64,000 bases of DNA from Scenedesmus sp. ARA3 (Eukaryota > Chlorophyta > Chlorophyceae > Sphaeropleales > Scenedesmaceae): assembly GCA_004335835.1 (NCBI GenBank), contig RWJK01001356.1, forward strand, positions 31,391 to 95,390. Direction: 5' to 3'. Below, piece after piece: positions 35,129-46,778 of the stretch. The number at the start of each line of letters is the position of its first letter. Position 1 is the stretch's first letter. The notes under the pieces were generated by a model that was not told the origin of the DNA, made no database searches, and worked only from the letters and a program-made list of their open reading frames with translations. Both the position numbers and the translations under genes were made by a program.

Positions 35129-35715
35129 GTCGCCGCTGCACCTGTGCAGCTGCATCCTGCAGTGCCAGAATGCCTGCATGCTGCAGCACGCACCTTGCCA
35201 GCGTCATCATGGTGCTCCCAGTCAATTGCTACTGCTCCTCCGTCCTTTGTGATCAGCATCTCACGCCTGTAATCCACTCCAGGAGGCTTGCGCGCCTTTG
35301 CCACCACTATGGTCTCCACATGCCCATTTGTGAGAAAAGGCGTGCACTGGTACACGCTGTGCAGGGTTGGGCAGCGAGACATCACTGCCGTGTTGAACGG
35401 TGTTGGGCTGTAGATGAGCTCTGGCTTCTTTGACTTGTTCTGGGCATCTAGCCAGGCTAGCACTGCTGCCAGGCCTACTGCGCCAATTGCTATGGCTGGT
35501 CCTGCCAGGGCAGCCTCTACTACGACCATCCTTCTCGTGTGAAGACCGTGGGATGTCTGATTGAGCGAACCAAGCTGCGCAGGCACTGGTGGTCGAGGGC
35601 AGACACTGGGCTGGTGCACTAGCGGGCGCCTTACTACAGTTGCTGCCCTAGAAAAGCAAGGTCGCACAGTTCCTGCGCGAACGCGGCTGCATAGAGTTGT
35701 GGTGCATGCCCGCAT
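31542..35715 (-). CDS. ABHD1/3-type (EMB8-like) alpha/beta hydrolase, 7 exons
   Basis: Exons 35194-35715, 34574-34774, 34141-34239, 33770-33850, 33239-33404, 32657-32821 and 31542-32344 total 2037 nt (678 residues). The N-terminus is Arg/Ser-rich and transit-like, followed by a hydrophobic anchor (GPAIAIGAVGLAAVLAWL). The hydrolase_4-type fold then shows TPFLTNGHVET, LILFPGLTGGSGDSYV, FNSRGTADSPV, the nucleophile elbow AAGWSLGANILVNYLGEQ, CNPFDL, IREFDEAITVHSFN, the acid in CIQALDDPIAP and the base in TPCGGHLGW. The triad Ser-Asp-His is complete. Relatives include plant EMB8-like proteins and yeast Eht1-type esterases acting on lipid or acyl-CoA substrates. The substrate here is unknown. About 250 C-terminal residues are Ser/Ala/Gln-rich and probably disordered. 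Copies of both ends of exon 5 occur nearby. Confidence 0.92.
33105..33185 (-). repeat. Copy of the donor end of EMB8-like exon 5
   Basis: This repeats the region of TIREFDEAITVHSF with a new AGCTTTG|GTAAGG donor, about 130 bases past the true donor at 33239. Confidence 0.8.
33460..33520 (-). repeat. Copy of the acceptor end of EMB8-like exon 5
   Basis: This repeats GFNKIYNWNLAAGLK and the following codons, with its acceptor, about 110 bases upstream of the true acceptor at 33404. Confidence 0.9.
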
Positions 35716-36192
35716 GCTGGTGTGGGTGCTCTGGTAAGAGGGTGCTAACTGGCCGGCTGGCCTCGGTCGATCGACAGCAACTTTGCTCTATCGATGATTG
35801 TGCGAATCAGCAAGAATTCAATCTACTGACGAAATGTGATAGCCGGATGGGTGGGTCATCAAACCCTACTGACAAACAACTGTAACAAGCATTCTTATGC
35901 TTACACCCTTAACTGTACCACAGACATGACACCACCTCAACTGGTGTATGGCTGCGCAACAATGGCCCTACTTAAGCTCGTCACCTGCATAGCCTTGTGT
36001 GCTGCGAGTGGCTGCATGTGGGAGCAGTACATAGGAAGAGTCACAGCGCTGCTACCGAGCTCGAAATCTCGAGGCACACAGGTGCATGGATGCAGGAAGC
36101 TATGTGCACATGCAGCAGATCGTGTTGCATAACAGGCTTGATGACTGCCGCAAACTGAAGAACGCATTGCAGCTGCAGCAATACCTAAACAT
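35716..36192. other. Intergenic region between the MYND gene and the EMB8-like gene
   Basis: Both neighbours are on the minus strand, so this holds the MYND 3' UTR and the promoter of the hydrolase. A minus-strand TGTAA at 35901-35905 could end the MYND transcript. Nothing else was recognised. Confidence 0.5.
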
Positions 36193-39100
36193 TCAGTCGG
36201 CACCGGCAGCGCTACTGGCTTTGCTGCTTCTGCCACCATGCTGCTCCCCTGCCGCCTCCTTGAGCCTACTGCAGGCCTGCTTGTGCCCTGCCTTCCAGCA
36301 CGCCTTGTTGCACTCAGCGCTGCACAGCCGCACTGCATGGCAGCCGCTGCACACTGTGCCCTTGCCAGCCACCAGCTCCCGCTCTGACAATTTGGTGCAG
36401 TTGGTGCAGCCAGGGTTGGCGCAGCACAGTGGCCCTGGAGCCACCAGGTGGGTGCAGACAGCTGTGGCTAGCTGCAGCAGCTGGCTCGCAAAAGCAGGGG
36501 GGAATAGCACCTTCAGCAGGTCTGTCAAGTCATCAATTCCAGTCACGCTCTGCCTGCCACTCTCCAAGTCAAGTGTGGTGGGCACTACCACGACCTGCAG
36601 CTGCTGCTGCACGCGCTGCTGCTGTTGCTGCAGCTCTGCAATGCGCTGCTGCCTGCTGCCTGTGCTGCCGCCGCTTGCTGCTAACAGCAAGCGGCCAATG
36701 GCGTCCACGCACCGCACCATTGCTCGAAGCACCAGCGGAACATCCTTAATCAATGACGGATCCTGTAGCTGCTGCTGAACTTGGTGTGCTGCTGTTGGCA
36801 TAGCTGCAGCAGGCTGCTCATGCAGCTGCTGCAGCGCGCGCGCAGCCAGATGCAGCGCTCGGCCAGCAAGCAGCAGCAGGTTCGCCATGTCCTGGTCAGC
36901 AGCTGCTGCTCCTGAGCTGTTGGTGACCTGTACTTTGATGACCTCTGCATGTATGGCTACATGCGCTGCCCTTTGAAGCACAGTCAGGGGTGGTGATGTG
37001 CCATCCTGGAGACCCTTAGCTGCTGCTTTCAGGCAGGTCAGCAGCAGAGTAGGCTGCCAGCTGCCAGTGCATGCGCCGCCCTGTGATGCAGCAGCATCGT
37101 GTGCTGTACACCGCGTGAAGTTTAGCGTCTCTGCCATCACCACAGGCACCATGCTGTGCTGCTGTGCTGCCGCGCTGGCTGCCAACCTCAGCGCTGCCTC
37201 CAATGCTGCTACAACCGCCTGATGATTGTGCTGCACTGCCGCCAGCACGCAACCAGGGCTGCCTGCATGTGCCAAACACAAGTCAACAGCAAGCTGTCAG
37301 CTTCGGTCTGATGTCAGCATGAGTGCCATGCACAGGCACAAATCAGAGCGCCAAGGCATGTGTATTTGCATTGCTGCCTGGTCGCTGACAACAACTTCAA
37401 GTTGCTTGTCAACTTGCATCGACTAATGCACCCAAGGTATTGCCAGTTTGCCATTGCAGTGCAGCCATTGCAGTGCAGCCTCTTGACTAAAGTGGGACAA
37501 GCGAGCTGTGGCAAAAGTGAGCGGTGCGCACACAGCACGCACAACAGCAATCAACCAGCCCAAGCTATGTGATGAACAGCGCCGCTGGGCGGCATGAACG
37601 GGACTTACTGTATCGCAACACCACCGCCACTAGCAGCATGTAGTAGAATTCGCTGTCTCCATCTGCTGCAGCTGAGACTGCCTGACTGGCTCCTGCGGGG
37701 ACTGCCGGCTCCTCTGTGAGGAACTGCATCACTGCAGGGGCCAGCTGCAGCAACACCGGCGCTGCAAGGGCGTCAGCAACTGCTGCTGCTGCTGCTGCTG
37801 CACTCAACCTGCTCACGCCAGTGGCAGGTGCAGGTGCCAGCAGCTGCGGGCAGTGCCTGTTGAGCAACCCCATGATGAACGACAGTGCAGCAGGCACCAA
37901 TCTAGCGCGCCGTGACGGCTGCAGCTGCGCCAGTTCAACAAGCGTCAGCAGCAGCGGCACCAGCAGCGCATCACGCGGCAGCATGCTTGCACTGACTGCT
38001 GCGCTGCTGCTGCTGGCTGGTGCAACTGCTGCATCACTGCCGCGTGATGCAGCAGCAGCTGTGGCGGGCTGCATGTGCTGTGCGCTGCTCCAGGAGTAGA
38101 GACACGCCTGCTAGCATCGAGGCTTCGAAACCTGCAAACCCGTACCAGCTTTCCTTCTGCTTAGCTGCGAAGCTGACTGGCTGCTGCAGCACAGGCGCAA
38201 GAGCAGCAAGCAGCGCCATGTGGTGCGCTGGCACATCTGTGGTAGGTCTACTGCTGCTGGCCTGTGCAGCAAAAGAGCTGCTGCCCCTATTGCTGCTGCT
38301 GCTGCTGCTGCTGCTGCGGGCACCCCTGCTACTGCTGCTGCTGCTGCTGCTGCCAGTGCTTCTGACACCAGATGCGCTGCCGGTCTGTGGCTCTCTAATG
38401 CTGGCTGCTGTGCAAGCGATGTAGAGCAGCAGCAGCTGCAGCAGCTCGTCATTGCAGAATGCATCAACGCACCATACCGCAGCTGACTGACTTGCCAGCG
38501 CGCGCACTGCGAAAGGTCCAAAGTCTTGGACAAACACAACCAAGCGCTCCACTGTGCGTTGGGTCGGCTCAGCTGCAGCTGGTAGTGAGCCGGCAGGAAG
38601 AGGATGTGCTTGGTCACTGCTGCTGGCTGCTGTTGGTGGTGTAAGCGTCTCAACCAGGCCCCATGCCAGCCTGGAAGCTGGCAGCAGCAGCGCCGCAAGC
38701 TTCTGCACCGTGGGGGTTCTGCTCAGGACAGCGCTTGCCATGTCCAGGATGCTGTTCCAGCTGATCCATATCGTCAGCAGGGACAGCCCCAATCCACGCA
38801 TGTAGATGAGCCAGTCTATATCCTGCTGCTGCTGCTGCTGCTGCTTGATCTGCTGCAGCTGGCCAGCTGTCCACTGCATGCCAACTGCCAGGCTGTTCAG
38901 CAGGTCTGCAAGAGCAAACACAAGGACAGTGCAGCTTTATGCATGGCCTGCACAAAGTGTTATGCATCTACATTGGTAAGGCACGTGTGCATTCCGTGCA
39001 TACACCACGGACAAGACCGCACCACCTGCCAGTGCTTGTCAGGGTTCCTGCATTGCTTGCAGCTATTCTTCACCAAATGCTGCACACATGACAACGTAGT

Positions 39101-39675
39101 AGATGGACAGTGTGGCACAGGGTTGCTAAGCCTGGGCTCACCAGTGCCAGCAAACACGCGTGTTGCCGCTGAAGCAGCCATCGGCACGTTTTTGGCAAAG
39201 GGAGCAAGGCATGTTGGTACAGCTGTAAGTATGTGCGCCGCTAGGCTTGCTGCAATCTGCCTTGAATCTGCTTCTGCACTAGGGCCGCTGCTGCTGCCAG
39301 CAGTGCTGCTTGCGGTGCTGCCGCTGCGGTGTGGCTTGCTGGTGCACTGTCTGCTGGCTGCCGCCCCTTGCTCCAGGCAGCTCTGCCCACACAGAAAATT
39401 CAAAAGCTTGCATGACACTGAGGACAGCAGCAGAACCAGTGCTGCGTCCTGTGGTATGGGCTGGGATCTGCCATTTAATGTCGTGGGGCTGATCCCCTGG
39501 CTAAACGCGCTGCACCGCTTCAGCCATACAGCGTTCTTTCAACTGCATGCTGTCTAGCGTATGAAGCCATGCAATAACCTGCTGGCGGTCGTAGCGACTG
39601 CTCTGCTGTCTTGCTGCTGCAGCTGTGCCAGCAGCACGGGCACCAGCTCGTGCGCGCATCTGCGTTGCCTGTAGT
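36193..39675 (-). CDS. Large Ala/Leu-rich protein with C-terminal MYND zinc finger (one apparent frameshift)
   Basis: Exons found are 39516-39675, 39142-39382, 37609-38905 and 36193-37262. A possible start is the ATG at 39657-39659; an upstream exon is also possible. The body of about 850 residues is helical and Leu/Ala-rich with Gln and Ser runs, without a named domain. Near the C-terminus, CANPGCTNC...CSGCHAVRLCSAECNKACWKAGHKQAC fits the MYND finger, a protein-interaction zinc module. Proteins of this build are common in green algae and their role is unknown. Summed exon lengths leave one extra base. The frame changes near 38083, where LLLEQ in one frame must join HMQPATAAAASRGSD in the next. 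This is a sequence error or a real disruption. Confidence 0.72.
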
Positions 39676-40177
39676 CTGAAGAGCAAGCGTTGTGGTCATT
39701 CAAGCGTGTCATACAGTGAAAAGCTTCTTGGCCATTGTGTTGCGTCAAAATACAAGGAACCGTAGCTGCGAAACGTTGACTTGCAGCGACTGTGTGCACG
39801 TATAATCTCAATTGAACATCACTTGTATATGTATTATTTTGCTGTGTTTGAGACATTTTATCATGCTGAGCCATGAAACCTGGCTGTTCGTCGCGACCTT
39901 GGGCGGTCCAAGTTGCTCCATTGTGACTCCATGCTCGCCGTCTCAAAGACAGAGACGAAGCTGTGGGTTGAAGCCAGCACTGCCTGACTTGTGTTTTTAC
40001 TTCAAAACAAGCATGTCCGTTACTGGGGCATGCCCCAATCCCTTGAGAAGCTGTTGCTGCCGCTAGTCCAATATTTGCTCTAGTGCGGGTGATTATACAT
40101 ACAGCCCAGTTACATGGCCAGACATGGTCATACAAACTAACGACACACCTGAATAACAGCATCAACGGCACACCCAA
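39676..40177. other. Region between the organelle-protein and MYND genes
   Basis: It may hold a first exon of the MYND gene, but no exon is convincing. Low CTG content. Confidence 0.45.
40110..40114 (-). terminator. Possible TGTAA polyadenylation signal
   Basis: TGTAA on the minus strand lies about 64 bases past the stop at 40178. This is a positional inference from the chlorophyte signal. Confidence 0.3.
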
Positions 40178-42310
40178 TCACGCTGTGCTGGGGCCCTTGC
40201 CATCATCAGCTGCTGGCTGCTCTCCGCCATCAGCAGCTGCCCCCTCGCCCTCGGCAGCGCCGCTGCCAGCAGCACCAGCCTCTGCAGCAGCAGCTTCTGC
40301 AGCAGCAGCCTCCTGCAGTGCCTGCTCAATTACCGGCGGCACCTTAGAGCTCCTATCCACTAGCTCCTGTGCCAGCTCCTGCAGCTCTGCCTGCAGCCTC
40401 TTCTTATGGCTATGTGACACTCCACCCGCCTGCAGCCAGCGCGCCACACCCTGCGCATACAGCCGCACCATTGGCTTGCTCGCCCAGTACTCCTTGCTGG
40501 GCCCTGCTGCTGCTGCTGCTGCCGCCTCATCAGGCTGCTGCCGCTCTGCTGCTGCTGCTGGACCAGCAAACTGCTGCAGCCATGCTGCCGCATCAACCTT
40601 GTCTGGACTGACGCTCACGCAGTGCGCCTTGGCATACAGCCAAGCCATCGAGGCGGCTGCGTAGTCCTGCTGCTGAATGCAGGCAGCCAGCACCTCATGG
40701 CACATGGCCTGAGAGGGCGCCAGGCCCAGCTGCTCCACCTGCTGCAGCAACTGCAGCGAAAAGCGGTGCCCCAGGCCCGCACGCTGACCAGCCTGCAGCA
40801 CGAGGAGACAACACACCACAACACATCAGCACAACACAACTGTAAAGTTGGAGGAGTGGTTCAGTGGGATTACTGGAGGTGCAGCGTCGAGTCGCGCAGC
40901 TGTCTGCATCCTTCTGGGTCTAGCTAATTATACTATGAAGCTAGACACCCCAAAAGCCTCTCCTGCTGCAACAAGCAGCAATCTGTCACCGCTGATTGCG
41001 CAGCAGATGCTGGCTGCCACAATGCCGTCATCATCTGCACATGGCATGCGTCTCATGACACACCAGACAACTCAGACTTAGCCTCCTCACTGCCCCCCCT
41101 CCCCGCACCTTGAGCAGTGCGCTGAACACTTGCGGGCTGTGGGGCTGCGCCTGCCGAATGCGCTGCCGCTTCATGTGGTTGGCGCGCACAGCAGCCAGCG
41201 CTGCTGCCACCTGCTCCTCATCCGACGCCTTGGTGATCAGCAGCAGCAGGTTCGCTTCGGCTGCAGCACAAAGCAGCAAAGCAAGAGGTGAGGCACGCTC
41301 GCAAATTGCATGAACAGTGCTGTAGCAGCCATGCACCGGCAACAAAAAAGCAGCTGCAGCAGACGCGACGCGGTATGGCTGAAGTACACAGGCGCACGCT
41401 TCAGTCAGAGAAGCATGTGCTGCAATAAACTCTGCCAGCGGCTCTGAACCACAAACAAAGAGCAACATGGAAGTGCTGCGCATCACTTTGTGGTATCTGC
41501 ACTGGTGCAGCAGAAGCACACACATTCTTGAGACGGTAGCATCACGCTGCAGGGCTTGCATTGCATTGTGTTTGTGTCTCATCCCCCCACCTGAAGCATC
41601 CTGCAGCGCATGCTGCTGCTTCACATCTTTGTGCAGCTGCTCAAAAGTGGCACTGTGCAGCTCCTGCTGATTCACAAAGGGCCAGACTCGCTTCTCGCGT
41701 GGCTCGCGCGGCTGCTGCTTCCCTTTTTGTGCAGCTGCTGCTGCCTTTGCACCTGACCGGCTCTGTTTTGCCGCTGCTACTGCTGCTTGTGGTGACGCTG
41801 CTGCTGCTGCTGCTGCTGCTGCTTGTGGGGATGCTGCTGCTGACGCACCAGTGTCTGTTGCGACACAGGAGTTGTTGAGGGTGGCATGCCACACAAGCAG
41901 ATGGCAGATGCGGTGGTGAGGTTGGTGATGGTCAGAATGGCAGCAATGCGCCACATGCAGAACACACAAGGCCATTGCACAAACAGCCGGCGCGTGTGCA
42001 GTACTGTCAAGTGATTGTGTGGTGCCCTTCAAGGTGTGCACGAAAAATCGCAGCTATCACTCAGCAGCTGCTGAGAACATGATACAACATTTGTGACCAA
42101 AGTTGTTGTCTACCGCACCAACTAACCTTGGGTTGCTGCTGGTGCCGGTGAGCCCTGTGGTGCTGCAGCGCTTGCTGCTGCCGTTGCTGCTGCTGCCGTT
42201 GATGACGACGTTGACAGGCAGGCAGCAGCAGCCCAGACACTCTGCTGTAGCTGCTGTTGTGAGGCTGCACAATGCTGGAGTAGCAGAAAGCTAAGCCTTC
42301 CACGCAGCAT
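40178..42310 (-). CDS. Organelle-targeted helical (PPR-like?) protein, 4 exons
   Basis: Exons 42127-42310, 41591-41854, 41109-41260 and 40178-40792 total 1215 nt (404 residues). The N-terminus MLRGRLSFLLLQHCAASQQQ, followed by a long Ala/Ser stretch, resembles a mitochondrial or chloroplast presequence. A low-complexity linker leads to KRVWPFVNQQELHSATFEQL. Paired helices follow (LLLITKASDEEQVAAALAAV; HSPQVFSALLKAGQRAGLG; PSQAMCHEVLAACIQQQDYA), whose spacing recalls pentatricopeptide or TPR-type repeats without matching strictly. The C-terminal 60 residues are Ala/Glu/Gly-rich. A role in organelle RNA or ribosome biology is only a guess. No exon-boundary copies were found here. Confidence 0.7.
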
Positions 42311-42620
42311 GATTGTCGTGTGGTCAAGTGCAGAGGCCAGATCCAGTTGGTGGGCGTGGTGTGCTGCTGTTATGTTCTGATCTGAGTAATTGGGGTGTCG
42401 TATGCAGCTGATATGTGATGCTATGTTTGTAGGACGCAGAAAAACAAAATAAGTGTGCTTGCTTGGCGTGGCACCTGCACACCCGAGCGCGGTTCTCACG
42501 GCAAAACCTGTAGTAGTAGCATTGCACTTTGACTGGGTGAAGACTGTTGTGTCTCTTGTTGCTGATGCCTTTCGTTAAAATCGTTTAGGTCACCAGCCTG
42601 TTTGCGAACTCACTGCCACG
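42311..42620. promoter_or_regulatory. Divergent promoter between the organelle protein and T-protein genes
   Basis: The 310 bases lie between two start codons facing away from each other. Both products carry organelle presequences, so co-regulation is possible. No motif was identified. Confidence 0.55.
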
Positions 42621-43196
42621 ATGCGTAGGTCAGTGAGCAAGGTGTTGCCGCAGCTCCTGCGTTCAAACGCAGCAGCTAGCAGCCCAGCAATCCAGCAGAT
42701 CGGCTTTAAGCTTCACCTGGTTCGCGCATTTGCGGATGATGCCAACCTGAAGCGCACTGCCCTGTATGACTTCCATGTTGCTCACGGTGGTAAGCAACCC
42801 GCGCAGGTTAGCAACCCGGAAGGCAGGCCGCAATGTAGATATGTGTTATATCAATCAAACCTGCAGCTTATGTCTTGCTAGCCTCAATGTGCCTGCCCTA
42901 CTATCACAACAGCAGCTACCCTCTCATCCAACCACTCTGCTGTCTGGTCCAGCATCACCCATAGCCAGCCTCTCTGCTTTAGCAGCCAATATCCTGGACA
43001 CAAACGCCAAGTAGCAGTATGTTTATAGCACGATCTGTCTCTGGTTTGAATGTCCTGCAGGCAAGATGGTGCCCTTTGCTGGCTGGTCCATGCCCATCCA
43101 GTACAAGGACTCCATTATGGACTCCACAAAGTGGTGCAGGGAGCACGCATCACTCTTTGACGTGGCACACATGTGCGGGCTGTCACTGACGGTGAG

Positions 43197-43230
<34 letters not shown>

Positions 43231-44554
43231 GCGTGGCGCCACACTTGAAGGCGCAGCAACAGCAGCGTGTGCATCTGGCAGGGCAGCAGCAGCGGCAGCA
43301 CCAGCAGCAGAAGCAGAAGCAGCGTCAGTGTGGCACCACACTGGGAAGGCGCAGCAGCAGCAGCAGCAGCAGCAGCAGCGCGTGCATCTCGCAGGGCTCC
43401 TGCAGCTGTAGCAGCGCGGGAGGAGGCGCTGCCCTTGCGACAAGGCATGCGCTATGCGCTTGTAACATTACAAGTAGCATTGCAGTCTGTGTTTTTGGCA
43501 GCCTGATATCTGCCTGGCATCATGCCATGTTACAATTAAGTCCATGTCGAGCCCCGCTGCATACGCACAGGGGGTTGTAAGTTTGTTGGACATGGCACTC
43601 GAGTGCATGCTTTATGCAATCCACTGCACTGCTGTTCACGCAAGGATCGCTCAGCTATTGCTGTTTGCCTGCTGCACGCATCCTTCACATGCACTGCTGT
43701 TTCGCCCTTCAGGGCAAGGATGCTGTTGAGTTCCAGGGCTTGGTGACTCACCTGCATGTATGCACATGCCAAGTGTGCTGGACTCTTGATTGAACCTGTC
43801 ACTTTGCTTCTTTTCATTGAACCTGTCACTTTGCTTCTTTTCATTGAGCCTGTCACTTTGCTTCTTTTGTCTCACTTGCAGGGCAAGGACGCTGTGCAGT
43901 TCCTGGAGGGCCTGTTAACCAGCTTCATCCGCTATAGTTCACTCCATATCCTGAGCACTCGGGTTTCTTTTGCATCCGTTGCATCTTGCAGGGTAAGGAT
44001 GCTGTGCAGTTCCTTGAGGGCCTGGTTACTGGCGACATTGCTGGCCTGGCTGACGGCACCGGCAGCCTGTCAGTGTTCACCAACGAGAGGGGCGGCATCA
44101 TCGACGACACAGTCATCACCAAGGTGGGCAGCACCGCAGCAGTAAAACAGCAGCTGGATTTGGATGTACACTTGTATTGCTGTTGGCACCTAGCAGGCAG
44201 GCATTGTATTCATCCAGGCAAGCATTGTTGGACTTGATTTGCATACACGCCTTACTCAAGCTCCAGAGCATGTCATGCCACACAGAATTCGTCAAAAATG
44301 TTGCTCAATGAACACTGCTGTTGCTGCCGCTGCAGGTCAGCGCCAACGACATCTACCTGGTGGTCAACGCGGGCTGCAGGGAGAAGGACCTGGAGCACAT
44401 CGGCAAGCACCTGGACGCAGCCAAGGTGCGAATTTTCACTATCTAGCTGACATATGATTCCAAGTCAAGGCAGCAACAGCAAGCCTTGGTCTCACCTAGG
44501 CAGGAAGACCAGTTCATTGCGCAGCGGCAAAGGAGCTTGATGCAACTGCAAATG

Positions 44555-44588
<34 letters not shown>

Positions 44589-46778
44589 TCGGCAAGCCAT
44601 CTCTCTGCTGCCTAACAGTTGCCCAGGCTGTGGTGTCATCCAAGCTGCTTCAAGCCTGATTGCATGCTTGCGTCCGTGCATTGCATGTGAAAGAGAGCAG
44701 CGTGCGGCTGATAGACCTGGGTATGGCAGTGGTCGGCTAACCTGTTACGTTGTCCTACATTGTCTTGTTACATTGTTACTTTCTGCAGGCCAAGGGCATG
44801 GACGTCACCATGACCATCCATGACGACAGGGGCCTGCTGGCGCTGCAGGGCCCCTCAGCCATGCCTGTGCTGCAGAAGATGACGCAGTTTGACCTGTCAA
44901 AGTTCTACTTTGGCATGTTTGCCAAGTTCGACATCAAGGGCGTGCCCTGCTGGGTCACCCGCACAGGGTGAGTGGTAGTAGTGTGTGAAGCAGAGACACA
45001 TCTGCGGTTGTTAGTGACACGCAACATCTGCCACTGCATATAGCAGAGACTAAAATCCGCGACCCGGCGACCCCCTGTCTCCAGCAGGCATGCTCGGGTT
45101 CAGTCGACCACCATGCTGCTGAAACCGCAGTGTTACTGTTCCTAGATCTCACCCGGGCCCGTCTTTGTGCGCTGCTGCTGCTGCTGCTGCTGCTGCCGCA
45201 GCTACACTGGCGAGGACGGCTTCGAGCTGAGCATCCCCAACAGCGGCATGAACACCATCGCTGAGGCCCTGGTGGCAGACTCCGAGGTGGGCATTGGCAC
45301 AGGCCCAAGCTGTTTTTTTGTATAATTGTCCAACTTCGGGGCTCAATCTGTTGCAGCCAAGCGTGAGGTGCGCAGCTGCGCAGCCTTGATCTTGCAAGGG
45401 GCAGCTTCCGATGTCACCCACAAAACCACCCAAGGAACTGAGCCAGCCAGTAGCAGCAGCAGACTTCAACATCAGCAGAATAAGAACAGTTTATTCTGAA
45501 GTGATGGGGCTCAGCTTGTTGCAACATCACAGTTAGCTCCTGCAGCAACATGCGTTCATCGCCACATTATTTTTTTAGCTTGCTGCTCGTGTTCACTGCA
45601 TCTCCGCCTCGACCCAGGTACGCCTGGCTGGCCTGGGTCCTCGTGACTCATTGCGCCTGGAGGCAGGCCTGTGCCTGTACGGCAACGACCTGGAGCAGCA
45701 CATCACACCCATCGAGGCTGGCCTGGCATGGACTGTGGGCAAGCGGCGGCGCGAGAAGTTTGACTTCCTGGGAGGCGAGGTGAGAACTAGACCGTGAAGT
45801 GTCTGAGAACCCTAACTGTCTAGTGGACAGCTGGTTGGCGTTTGTGCATGCCTCTTGTAGTTGCTGCAGATGGCTGTTGTTGCGGCTGCATGAATGCAAT
45901 CAGCAGCCTTGTTGTTCAATATTATGGCAGGGGCAGCTGCATCGCACATGCAGCGCACACTGCCAGTTTGCCTGCAGGCCTAAACCATTTGCCTGCATGC
46001 AGCAGCTGTTCACGCTCCAGTAGCAAAAGCTTTTCATCGTTTTCCATGTATTGTCAACTGCTGTCCTGCTATGTCTTATGTGCAGAGGATCAAGCAGCAG
46101 CTGGCTGACGGCGTGCCCATCCGCCGTGTAGGCTACATGCTTCAACTCCTCTCTGTTTGCTGCTGAACCTCTGCTGCGTCGCTGCTGCTGTATGTTGTTG
46201 TACCTGTCATTTTGCAGAGGATCAAGCAGCAGCTGGCTGACGGCGTGCCCATCCGCCGTGTGGGCTTCATCAGTGCTGGTGCCCCCGCTCGCCAGCACAG
46301 CGACATCACCACACCAGACGGCACAGTCATCGGCGAGGTCACCAGTGGAGCCTTCAGCCCCTGCCTGAAGAAGAACATCGCCATGGGGTGAGAGCCGAGC
46401 TTATGGCTGTGGTGATATTTGAGCATTTATGGTCTGCCGGCTCAGCAGCTGCAATACTGCCGGCTTGGACGCCGTGCGGGCACAATTCTATGGGACGCCG
46501 GCTGTTTCTGTGCTGCGTGGCCGTGCAGCTGCTGTGGCAGGGATGCATGCTTGCAGTAGTTATGCTCGTAGCGCGGTGCAACTGCAGAATCATTTGCCCT
46601 TTCCTGCTGCTGATAATGATGATGGCCATGCTGCTTTGATGTCTTTTTGACCTGCAGCTACATCAACAAGCCTCACGACAAGGCCGGCACTGAGGTGAAG
46701 CTGGTGGTGCGTGGCAAGGCCAACGACGCTGTCGTGACCAAGATGCCATTCGTGAAGACCACCTACTACAAGGGCTGA
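42621..46778 (+). CDS. GCST: Glycine cleavage system T-protein (aminomethyltransferase), mitochondrial, 9 exons
   Basis: T-protein transfers the methylene unit from the aminomethyl-lipoyl H-protein to tetrahydrofolate, releasing ammonia, in mitochondrial glycine decarboxylation and photorespiration. Exons 42621-42789, 43061-43191, 43992-44123, 44336-44425, 44789-44967, 45202-45286, 45618-45779, 46218-46387 and 46658-46778 total 1239 nt (412 residues). The presequence [16 protein letters not shown] precedes [121 protein letters not shown] and [13 protein letters not shown]. This order and length are those of plant and algal T-proteins. Copies of the acceptor ends of exons 3 and 8 lie upstream of each. 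Confidence 0.96.
43708..43930 (+). repeat. Two copies of the start of T-protein exon 3
   Basis: Acceptor-plus-exon copies begin near 43713 ([12 protein letters not shown], with an internal deletion) and 43882 ([14 protein letters not shown]). They precede the true exon at 43992. Each follows a CAG or TTCAG acceptor. Confidence 0.9.
43789..43869. repeat. 27-bp tandem repeat, three copies, in T-protein intron 2
   Basis: The unit attgaacctgtcactttgct plus tctttt is repeated three times with one or two substitutions. It lies between the exon 3 copies. Confidence 0.93.
46086..46135 (+). repeat. Copy of the start of T-protein exon 8
   Basis: AGGATCAAGCAGCAGCTGGC and the following codons ([16 protein letters not shown]) occur after a tgtgcag acceptor, 132 bases before the true exon at 46218. 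The copy is virtually identical to the true exon start. Confidence 0.93.

Noticed and set aside
35086..35134. Poly-Gln/Ala coding region
   Set aside because: The CTG/CAG run lies in intron 1 of the EMB8-like gene, past the donor at 35194, not in an exon.
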